Shown one piece after another: positions 16,607 to 23,064 of a stretch of 23,064 bases of DNA (the stretch's first letter is position 1; every line of letters begins with the position of its first letter). The translations under genes were made by a program, and so were the position numbers. The stretch spans positions 1-23,064 of the forward strand of contig JAMOBI010000093.1 of NCBI GenBank assembly GCA_039908105.1, given 5' to 3'. Below the pieces are notes generated by a model that saw only the letters and a list, made by a program, of their open reading frames with translations, was not told where the DNA came from and ran no database searches. Origin of the DNA: Magnetaquiglobus sp039908105 (lineage in GTDB: Bacteria; Pseudomonadota; Magnetococcia; Magnetococcales; Magnetaquicoccaceae).

Positions 16607-18994
16607 TTAAAACTTCACGGTCAGACCACCATAGATGGTCCGCCCCATGCCGGGAACCGGTGTACCCCAAGAAATGCCGGTACGCGACATAGTGGTCCCC
16701 TGACCAACATAGGCACCGCCCAATGGCAGGTTGTAGAATTGATCCAACACATTTTCCACACCGAGATCCAGGCGTACCTTCTCCCAATCGTAACTGCCAC
16801 GCACATTCAACAAGCCATAACCACCGGTCTTGACCTCGTTGCGCGTCTGAGAGACATCATCCTTGGACGCAACCAACTGCTCCTCGATGGTGCCGGTCCA
16901 GCCATCCCGTTGATGCACCAGACCAAGTTTTCCATTCAACGGCATGATGTTATAAAGATTATCCCCAGTATCGCGGTTCTCACCCACCACATAATTCACC
17001 AACCCATTGAGCGCCAGGGAACCCCAGGCCGGTGATTCACCCAACAGCACATTGCCGGAGAGATCCAACCCATACAACTGCGCACTTTGATTGACGTATT
17101 GCAGAAACACAAACCCTGTGGAGGAGTTCAGGGTCGTCGCCACCGCACTGGTTGCGCCAGAAACGGTTCCGTTCGCATTTGTACAGACATCTGTCGGACA
17201 GCGGCGCACATCGATGTAATCCTCAATGTAGGTATAATAGGGCGTCAACTTCAGATTCCACTTATGTTTACCCTCGCCGTGCCAATCTGCTGTCACGCTG
17301 AAGGTGTTAGCCACCTCTGGCTTTAAATTCAGATTGCCGATGTACAAATTGCCATCCCCAGCCATGTTAACCATCGCCATGACCATGCCACTCGTCGACC
17401 AGGCATAACGCTCGTAGAGATTGGGAGAACGATTCTTGCGAGCATATCCGGCCTCATAGCTGCCTGAAACACCAGGGGTGTAACGCAACAGCGCGGTCAG
17501 ATCGATGTTGTTGTCGGTGCGCTGACGATCCGCTGCATTGAAACGGCCCGGCACGCTATTTGGATTGGTCGGATCCCCATAGATTCCCATACCGTGAGGT
17601 GCGGGCAAAGCGGTATCCCGGTTGTTGTAACCCTGTACCGGACCGGTATCCATCATGACGTTATCGCTGCGAATACCCAGCTGCGTCATCCATTGCGGAT
17701 TCCAACGCGCTTCCCATTCCGCAAAAACATCCAAACGATCCCTTTCTCCATTATTAATGTTCCAGAAGGTGTTGGGCGACATGCCACCATATTGGAAACC
17801 AGCGGCTGCGATCACCGCTCCATCCGGTGACGGCGGCCACCAGTCATCCAGACGATGACGCAACCCTTCGATCCCTACCCGGAGAGTATCCCGTTCCGAC
17901 AAAATGATCTCCCCCTTGATCTCTGCACCCAGATTCGTTCCATCGGTATTCATCGGCATGCCGGGAGCCCAAAAGGTCGTGGCACTTCCATACCTAAACT
18001 GCTTATCGGGTCCAAAATCCATACGGTGTCGCGTATGCTCATGATAGAGACGCGCATCCAGATTGCCCCAATTGAACTTGCCGATGTAGTGCAGATTGCC
18101 GTGCACGCTCTCGTTCAAGGTCATGTCCATGCGCTGGTTCGGATAGTCCTGATAGGGGATGTGCTGCCCTCCAAGTTTCAATTCGACCAAGTGATTCTCA
18201 TGTTTCAACGCCACGCCGACCTCATGATTTTCAGTTTTGTAGCGTGATGAACCCACCTCATCGCCCGGCAACCAACCGTTATCCGTGGGCTTGGCTGCCT
18301 TGAAATCCTTGGCCGCGTTGTAGTTATGGGATTGGGCGGTCGAGCCATTGTAGGAGAGGCTCAATTTATCGCCAGCAACCGTTGCAGACAGATTGCCGCC
18401 CACCGCATCCCCATTGCTGCGATAAAAAGTGCCCACCTCTCCCTTGAAGAGCGTTCCAGCACCGGTCTTGGCAAACTCCGGCTCCTTGGCATACACCTGG
18501 ATCGTACCGCCAATGCTGTCGCCACCCACGCTGACCGGAGAGACCCCGGAGAAGACCTTAACGCTACCGACGTTGTTGGGATCGATGTAGGAGAGAGTCG
18601 GGTTCATGTGATTCGGACAGGCAGAGATCAAGCTCATGCCATCCACCTGAGTCTTCAACCGGTCATCCCCGAGGCCATGCACCACCGGCAGCGAGGAGAC
18701 GCCGCCACCGGTATAAAGGCTGACCCCAGGTATATCCTTCAAGAGAGTAGCGGCATCGCTGGTCGCCGGACGCATGGGTGCCAGGTCCGCCGGAGCGAGC
18801 CGTTGTCCCTGAAGAGGATCCTGTTCATCGATGCGCGGGGCGGTGACCAGCACCTCCGGCATCACACTCCCCTGCCCCTTTGTCTCCCCCCCCTTGTCAA
18901 CGCCCGTGGCACCCGCAGCCCCTTCGGCGGCCAACGCCGCTCCCGGCAGTGCGAACCACACGGCCAATGTCAGACAACGGATTTTTCTCACCAT
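16607..18994 (-). CDS. TonB-dependent copper receptor, OprC/NosA family
   Basis: The 795-residue outer-membrane protein starts at ATG 18994 (GGGAG 8 bases upstream) with a signal peptide, MVRKIRCLTLAVWFALPGAA. A TonB-box-like segment, MPEVLVTAP, lies at 45-53, followed by a plug domain and a 22-strand-type barrel ending in Phe. The plug contains SACPNHMNP with Cys126 and Met130, and the barrel has HRM at His323-Met325. Together these match the CxxxM plus HxM copper site described for OprC. The role is import of copper into the periplasm. Frames extending upstream to 19174 lack a signal peptide and are rejected. tonB follows after a terminator; a copper-storage gene is divergent. Confidence 0.93.
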   Translation of the reverse strand: MVRKIRCLTLAVWFALPGAALAAEGAAGATGVDKGGETKGQGSVMPEVLVTAPRIDEQDPLQGQRLAPADLAPMRPATSDAATLLKDIPGVSLYTGGGVSSLPVVHGLGDDRLKTQVDGMSLISACPNHMNPTLSYIDPNNVGSVKVFSGVSPVSVGGDSIGGTIQVYAKEPEFAKTGAGTLFKGEVGTFYRSNGDAVGGNLSATVAGDKLSLSYNGSTAQSHNYNAAKDFKAAKPTDNGWLPGDEVGSSRYKTENHEVGVALKHENHLVELKLGGQHIPYQDYPNQRMDMTLNESVHGNLHYIGKFNWGNLDARLYHEHTRHRMDFGPDKQFRYGSATTFWAPGMPMNTDGTNLGAEIKGEIILSERDTLRVGIEGLRHRLDDWWPPSPDGAVIAAAGFQYGGMSPNTFWNINNGERDRLDVFAEWEARWNPQWMTQLGIRSDNVMMDTGPVQGYNNRDTALPAPHGMGIYGDPTNPNSVPGRFNAADRQRTDNNIDLTALLRYTPGVSGSYEAGYARKNRSPNLYERYAWSTSGMVMAMVNMAGDGNLYIGNLNLKPEVANTFSVTADWHGEGKHKWNLKLTPYYTYIEDYIDVRRCPTDVCTNANGTVSGATSAVATTLNSSTGFVFLQYVNQSAQLYGLDLSGNVLLGESPAWGSLALNGLVNYVVGENRDTGDNLYNIMPLNGKLGLVHQRDGWTGTIEEQLVASKDDVSQTRNEVKTGGYGLLNVRGSYDWEKVRLDLGVENVLDQFYNLPLGGAYVGQGTTMSRTGISWGTPVPGMGRTIYGGLTVKF

Positions 18995-19113
18995 ACCCCT
19001 TGCTCCCGAATATTCGTTTAAGAAACGTCTGCATCCGGACAAGAAAAGCAAGATCAAGTCCAGAATTCTCATCATTGATTTATCAGAATTTTTTAACCAA
19101 ATTCTTTGTGTTT

Positions 19114-19153
19114 GTGTGTGAAACAACACACCATTTCCAGTCTTTTCACACAC
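19114..19153. promoter_or_regulatory. Inverted repeat in the receptor/Csp1 divergent region
   Basis: GTGTGTGAAA (19114-19123) and TTTCACACAC (19144-19153) are perfect complements with centres 30 bases apart. An inner ACACAC at 19126-19131 pairs with the same GTGTGT. The site lies between the divergent copper-import and copper-storage genes and could be a shared operator. No known copper regulator motif was recognised. Confidence 0.45.
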
Positions 19154-19265
19154 CTTTCCCATACGAAACCCCAATAATTCCCAAAAGAGTCATCGCACCC
19201 GAACACCACAAACCAGAATTCAGGCCCGGAAAAAAAGGAGGGGATGGCAGGGAAAAAAATCATTT

Positions 19266-19294
19266 TTGAACAAATCGTAAAAAAAGAGTATAAA
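19266..19294 (+). promoter_or_regulatory. Sigma-70 promoter of the Csp1-like operon
   Basis: TTGAAC (19266-19271), a 17-base A-rich spacer and TATAAA (19289-19294) give a strong promoter. The expected leader to the ATG at 19336 is about 35 bases. Confidence 0.75.
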
Positions 19295-19335
19295 CGCGCA
19301 TCCCATCCACCCTTATTCATCCTGGAGAGAACCTC

Positions 19336-19800
19336 ATGACCAACGAATCAAACCCGCTCAATCGCCGTCAACTGCTCACCGCTGGTGGCGCCACGATCCT
19401 GATGGGTGCACTCGTCCAAGAGAGCCTGGCTGCCGGGGAGTCCCACGAGCATCACCACGCTGCCGCGCCCAAGAATCAGGCGATCCTGACCGCCACCCTC
19501 GACTGCATCGCCACCGGCGAGGCCTGCCTGGCCCACTGTCTGGCCGAATTCCGCGCCGGCAACACCACGCTTGCCGCCTGTGCCACCAGCGTGAGCGAAA
19601 TGCTGCCGGTCTCGCGTGCCATGTTCCAGTTGGCCAATCTGGACTCCAAACATCTGGCCAAACTGGCTGCGGTCTGCATCGACGCCTGCCGTGCCTGCGA
19701 GGCCGAATGTCGCAAGCATGCCGACAAGCATGCCACCTGCAAAGCCATGGCGGAATCGTGCGCCGCCTGCGTGAAAGCCTGCCAGAAACTGACCCAATAA
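19336..19800 (+). CDS. Tat-exported copper storage protein, Csp1 type (DUF326)
   Basis: This 154-residue protein begins with a twin-arginine signal (NRRQLLTAGGATILMGALV, Arg10-Arg11) followed by the His-rich HEHHH at 37-41. The mature part is a predicted four-helix bundle with Cys at 57, 64, 68, 82, 114, 118, 121, 125, 135, 142, 145 and 149, spaced to line the core. This is the layout of Csp1-type proteins, which hold many Cu(I) ions through thiolates. The Tat signal indicates folding or loading before export to the periplasm. It is the first gene after a strong promoter, divergent from an OprC-like copper importer, and lies 6 bases ahead of moxR. The storage role is inferred by family. Confidence 0.92.
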   Translation: MTNESNPLNRRQLLTAGGATILMGALVQESLAAGESHEHHHAAAPKNQAILTATLDCIATGEACLAHCLAEFRAGNTTLAACATSVSEMLPVSRAMFQLANLDSKHLAKLAAVCIDACRACEAECRKHADKHATCKAMAESCAACVKACQKLTQ

Positions 19801-19806
19801 TCCCGC

Positions 19807-20781
19807 ATGTCCACCCGGGAACATCTTAAAGGTCTGGAAGGGGCGATCAGCAGGAAAATTCTTGGCCAGGAACTCCTGGTCAACCGCCTGCTGATCGCCC
19901 TGTTGGCCGACGGACATCTGCTGGTCGAAGGGGCGCCGGGACTGGCGAAAACCCGCGCGATCCGCACCCTGGCCGAAGGGATCGAAGGCTCCTTCCACCG
20001 CATCCAGTTCACCCCGGATCTCTTGCCAGCAGATCTCACCGGCACGGAGATCTTCCGCCAGCAGGAGGGGAGCTTTCAGTTCCAGCCAGGCCCACTGTTC
20101 CACAACCTGATTCTGGCCGATGAGATCAACCGCGCGCCGGCCAAAGTGCAATCCGCGCTGCTGGAGGCCATGGGCGAACGGCAGATCACCGTAGGACCGA
20201 AGAGCCACCTCCTGCCGCCGCTCTTTCTGGTGATGGCCACCCAGAATCCGATTGAGCACGAAGGAACCCATCCCCTGCCGGAAGCGCAGCTGGACCGCTT
20301 TTTGATGCTGGTGCGCATCGGCTATCCGGCAGCGGCCACGGAGCGCGAAATCCTCCATTTGGTGCGCGCCGAAGCGCGTCAGGAGAGGCAGGGTGCAGGC
20401 CCACCTTCTTTGATGAAAAAAATTTCCGCCGAAACGATCCTTGCCGCACGGCGCGAGATTCTCGAGATGCACATGGCCGAAGTGGTGGAGAACTATCTGA
20501 TCCAGCTGGTTCTGGCCACGCGCCAACCGGAACGTTACGACCCGGCACTCGCCGGGTATGTCCACTATGGGGCGAGTCCGCGCGCCACCATCGCGCTCGA
20601 CCGCTGCGCCCGAGCCCATGCCTGGCTGGCGGGTCGGGATTTCGTCACCCCTGAGGATGTGCGCGCCCTGGCCCCGGAGATCCTGCGCCATCGGATCGGG
20701 CTGACCTTCGAGGCCGAAGCACGCGGGGCCACCACCGATGGTTTCATTGCCCGACTGCTCGAACGGGTGCCGGTGCCATGA
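19807..20781 (+). CDS. MoxR-family AAA+ ATPase
   Basis: This 324-residue ATPase has Walker A GAPGLAKT at 42-49, Walker B LILADEINRA at 101-110 and sensor 1 ATQNP at 144-148; a lid domain fills the C-terminal third. MoxR proteins act as chaperones that help insert cofactors or assemble protein complexes. It begins 6 bases after the Csp1-like stop with no recognisable ribosome site, so translation is probably coupled to the upstream gene. Its end overlaps the DUF58 start by ATGA. Confidence 0.95.
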   Translation: MSTREHLKGLEGAISRKILGQELLVNRLLIALLADGHLLVEGAPGLAKTRAIRTLAEGIEGSFHRIQFTPDLLPADLTGTEIFRQQEGSFQFQPGPLFHNLILADEINRAPAKVQSALLEAMGERQITVGPKSHLLPPLFLVMATQNPIEHEGTHPLPEAQLDRFLMLVRIGYPAAATEREILHLVRAEARQERQGAGPPSLMKKISAETILAARREILEMHMAEVVENYLIQLVLATRQPERYDPALAGYVHYGASPRATIALDRCARAHAWLAGRDFVTPEDVRALAPEILRHRIGLTFEAEARGATTDGFIARLLERVPVP

Positions 20782-21749
20782 TCCCACCCGCCCCGTCGGA
20801 TGCAGCATTCGCCCTCGACGAACTGCTCGCCTTGCGTCTGGCCGCCCGTGGGGTGTTGCCCGCACCCCGGCGCGCCTTCTCGCCACTCGAAGGAGGCCAT
20901 CGCGCCCCCTTCAAGGGACGCGGCATGGAGTTTGCCGACACCCGCCCCTATCAAGCGGGTGATGAGGTGCGCCACATGGAGTGGCGCGTCACGGCACGCA
21001 CCGGCAAACCGCACGTCAAGCTGTTTCGCGAAGAGCGCGAACGGGCGCTGCTGCTCTGGCTCGACTGTCGTGCGCCGATGTTTCATGCCACGCGCGGGCG
21101 ACTCAAGATCACCCAGGCAGCACGCGCCGCCACCCTGGCCGCCTGGAGCGCCATTGCGCGCGGCGATCGGGTCGGTTCGTTGCTCTTCTCCGAAGAGCGG
21201 CACATGGAGCAACGTCCGGCACGCGGAGACAAAGCGGTGATCGCCTGGTTGCGCGCGCTGCAGGGGTTCGATGTCGGGCGCCCTTTGCAAGCCACATCAG
21301 GGGAACCGGCGCTCGCCCACGCCCTGTCCCGACTCGAACGGGTGGCATTGCCCGGCAGCATGCTGCTGCTGTTGAGCGATTTTCGCGGGCTGCAACCCGA
21401 AGAGCACGCCCGTCTGGCCCATCTGGCCAGACATCACGAACTGACGTTCTTTTTTCCGCATGACGCCCTGGAGCGCACGCTGCCACCGCCCGGCGGACGC
21501 TATCCGGTCGCACTCCACGACGGCCTCACAAACCTTCAGGATGGGGGAAGAACCCCCTCACCCGCCGAAAAAGGGTATCTGGCGGTCGATGACCCCAAGG
21601 TGCGCCAGGCTTATGCCGCCCGATTCTCAGCCCGTCATGACACGTTGCGTGACCTCTGCCGGACGATCGGCGCCCGTTTCATCTCCTGTTCCACCGAGGA
21701 GGAGGCCACCACGGCGCTGCTGACCACCTTGCTGGCGAGTGCCGCATGA
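20778..21749 (+). CDS. DUF58 family protein
   Basis: The 323-residue product contains the DUF58 signature between residues 42 and 85 (PFKGRGMEFADTRPYQAGDE, HMEWRVTARTG, VKLFREE). A von Willebrand-A-like fold follows that begins LLLWLDCRAPMF, where the usual DxSxS metal site is not intact. DUF58 proteins are the regular partners of MoxR ATPases. No membrane helix is evident. It overlaps moxR and the next gene by ATGA on each side. Confidence 0.93.
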   Translation: MIPPAPSDAAFALDELLALRLAARGVLPAPRRAFSPLEGGHRAPFKGRGMEFADTRPYQAGDEVRHMEWRVTARTGKPHVKLFREERERALLLWLDCRAPMFHATRGRLKITQAARAATLAAWSAIARGDRVGSLLFSEERHMEQRPARGDKAVIAWLRALQGFDVGRPLQATSGEPALAHALSRLERVALPGSMLLLLSDFRGLQPEEHARLAHLARHHELTFFFPHDALERTLPPPGGRYPVALHDGLTNLQDGGRTPSPAEKGYLAVDDPKVRQAYAARFSARHDTLRDLCRTIGARFISCSTEEEATTALLTTLLASAA

Positions 21750-22264
21750 ACGCCGCATCCCCTCTGCCTCTGCGCGACATCCATCTGCCCGAACCCCTCT
21801 CCTGGTGGCCGCCGGCCTGGGGGTGGTGGCTGGTGGCCGGGATCACCTCATTCATCCTGCTGGCACTCTGGGGTTGGCGACGCTGGCGTGCCGGGTACCG
21901 GATCCGTGCCGCAGCCCAACTCGAACTCGAACGGATTTGCGCGCGTCATGCCAAGCATGCCGATTTCAGCCTGTTGGCAGCCGATCTCTCCACGCTGCTG
22001 CGACGGGTCTGCCTGGGCTATCATCCGCCCCATCAGGTGGCCGGACTCACGGGTGCGGCCTGGCTGGAGCTCCTCGATCGCACCACCCCGGGATTTTCGT
22101 TCTCCCAATCTGGAGGCGAGCCCCTGATCACCGCACCCTTCGCGCCCAACTCCTACGGCGATCCCGTGCGGCTGGTAACAGCCTGTCAACGCTGGATTGA
22201 CTCCCTGCCTCCAAAAACCCCATCGTACCGTCTTGAAACAGAAACCAAGGAGCTTATCCCATGA
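21746..22264 (+). CDS. DUF4381 membrane protein
   Basis: The 172-residue protein begins LPLRDIHLPEPLSWWPPAWG, the usual opening of DUF4381. A single Trp-rich membrane helix spans about 25-45, followed by a basic stretch (RRWRAGYRIRAA) and a cytoplasmic helical domain. This family is found between DUF58 and vWA genes in MoxR operons; here no vWA (BatA/BatB) gene follows. Both ends overlap neighbouring genes by ATGA. Confidence 0.88.
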   Translation: MNAASPLPLRDIHLPEPLSWWPPAWGWWLVAGITSFILLALWGWRRWRAGYRIRAAAQLELERICARHAKHADFSLLAADLSTLLRRVCLGYHPPHQVAGLTGAAWLELLDRTTPGFSFSQSGGEPLITAPFAPNSYGDPVRLVTACQRWIDSLPPKTPSYRLETETKELIP

Positions 22265-22911
22265 CCGAATGGCTGCACGCCACGGACCGGCTCGGTCGCT
22301 TCGTCAAGACCGAAGAGCGCGTCTCTCTGCTGGCCGAAATCCGTGAACACGCCCGCACCCACGGCGATGCCCATCTGGCCGTGCCGGTGGTCCACATCAT
22401 CCTTCTGACCAGCACCGGGCAGATCCGCCTCGTGCAACGCGGCAACCGACCGGAAAATCCCTACATGTGGGACAAGGCGGTCGGTGGCCATGTCGTGACC
22501 GAAAATCCGCTCCTCGACCGCGCGGCGTTCGACACGAATGCCTTGAAGGAGATGCGCGAGGAGATCGGCGTGGAGAACGTGGTGATCGCGGCGGATGATC
22601 TACTCTTCCATCAACTGCGGCATGCCGAGGGGTACGACCCGTGCAGCCAGGCGATCATCCGGCTGATCGATCACGACCCGTGGCAGGGGTCGGTCTGTCG
22701 GGTTCGCGGCGGGGAGCCGTGGTTGAAACGACACAATGTCTGCGTTTATGCTGGTGTGTTCGACGGTGCGTTTCAATTCACCGATGGCGAGGCGATCAAT
22801 CACCGTTTGGTCAGCCGCGCCGATCTGATGGACGAACTGCTCGCCAGCCCCTGGAAATATGCCGACGGCACGCGCATCTTCATGCAGCGGTATTATCATC
22901 TGCTCAATTAA
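22261..22911 (+). CDS. Nudix hydrolase
   Basis: This 216-residue protein has a Nudix fold with GGHVVTE at 75-81 and KEMREEIGV at 96-104, which supply the catalytic Glu residues. The space between the two half-motifs is 14 residues rather than the usual 7, so the Nudix loop carries an insertion, and Lys replaces the Arg of REU. This may indicate an unusual substrate or an isopentenyl-diphosphate-isomerase-like branch. It overlaps DUF4381 by ATGA, so it is the last gene of the MoxR operon. A Nudix enzyme is not a usual member of MoxR operons. Confidence 0.88.
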   Translation: MTEWLHATDRLGRFVKTEERVSLLAEIREHARTHGDAHLAVPVVHIILLTSTGQIRLVQRGNRPENPYMWDKAVGGHVVTENPLLDRAAFDTNALKEMREEIGVENVVIAADDLLFHQLRHAEGYDPCSQAIIRLIDHDPWQGSVCRVRGGEPWLKRHNVCVYAGVFDGAFQFTDGEAINHRLVSRADLMDELLASPWKYADGTRIFMQRYYHLLN

Positions 22912-22989
22912 ACCGCACCCCGCTCGGAATGTGTGGTTTATACTGGAGCCAATTGCAAAACGCTTCCCAAGTTTGACGGTAAAAACAGG

Positions 22990-23064
22990 ATGAGTGATCG
23001 TTTTCGGATCAATTCTGCCAATCAAATGGGGAATTGTCGTTATTTTTTGCTTTCCTGTGGTGTT
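22990..23064 (+). CDS. Possible start of another gene at the right edge
   Basis: ATG 22990 opens 25 codons without a stop to the window end, beginning MSDRFRINSANQMGNCRYF. AGG abuts the ATG, which is poor spacing for a ribosome site, and a TATACT lies at 22939-22944 without a matching -35. The evidence is too thin for a firm call. Confidence 0.22.
   Translation, partial: MSDRFRINSANQMGNCRYFLLSCGV

Noticed and set aside
18995..19174. 60-residue N-terminal extension of the copper receptor
   Set aside because: The signal peptide and ribosome site fit the ATG at 18994; the extension is AT-rich non-coding DNA.
22916..22944. Promoter at TATACT near the right edge
   Set aside because: The -10 is good, but the expected -35 position reads CACCCC.

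Overview
The window reads as chromosomal DNA of a Gram-negative proteobacterium: secA with a C-terminal zinc motif, an RpoH-type sigma factor, a TonB/TonB-dependent receptor pair, an RND pump, a Tat-exported protein and sigma-70-, sigma-32- and sigma-54-like promoters. The genus cannot be fixed from the sequence; a deep-branching alphaproteobacterium or Magnetococcales-like organism is only a guess. No tRNA, rRNA, CRISPR array or insertion sequence was seen.

Left third (1-10558): the first 692 bases hold the N-terminal part of a Pro/Thr-rich repeat protein on the minus strand that runs off the edge. Next come a Cu(I) P-type ATPase (copA), a palindrome-rich gap with a bidirectional terminator, a small heavy-metal-associated (HMA) protein and a Spy/CpxP-like periplasmic protein, all on the minus strand. 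Divergent from these is an OmpR-type regulator and histidine kinase pair whose periplasmic domain is rich in Met and His. A small Cys-rich protein follows, overlapping tail-to-tail with a CusA-family metal efflux pump that has no CusB or CusC partner here. This half looks like copper efflux and copper-responsive envelope stress.

Middle (10559-15700): housekeeping genes. They are an rpoH-like heat-shock sigma factor with a sigma-32-like promoter and leader hairpin, a cyclic-nucleotide-binding-domain gene that is apparently broken by a one-base frameshift, secA with a good sigma-70 promoter, and a 64-residue protein of unknown function behind a sigma-54-type promoter and before a strong terminator.

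Right third (15742-22911): copper acquisition and storage. tonB and an OprC/NosA-type TonB-dependent copper receptor carrying the CxxxM and HxM copper ligands lie on the minus strand, separated by a terminator hairpin. Divergent from them is a Tat-exported four-helix copper-storage protein of the Csp1 type with 12 cysteines. Six bases after it comes a tightly overlapping set: MoxR AAA ATPase, DUF58 protein, DUF4381 membrane protein and a Nudix hydrolase.

Taken together, the window would couple outer-membrane copper import (OprC-like, TonB), periplasmic storage (Csp1-like), inner-membrane export (CopA), RND efflux (CusA-like) and a metal- or stress-responsive two-component system. The most interesting proposal, which is inference, is that the Csp1-MoxR-DUF58-DUF4381-Nudix operon is a copper-linked assembly or metal-insertion system in the cell envelope.
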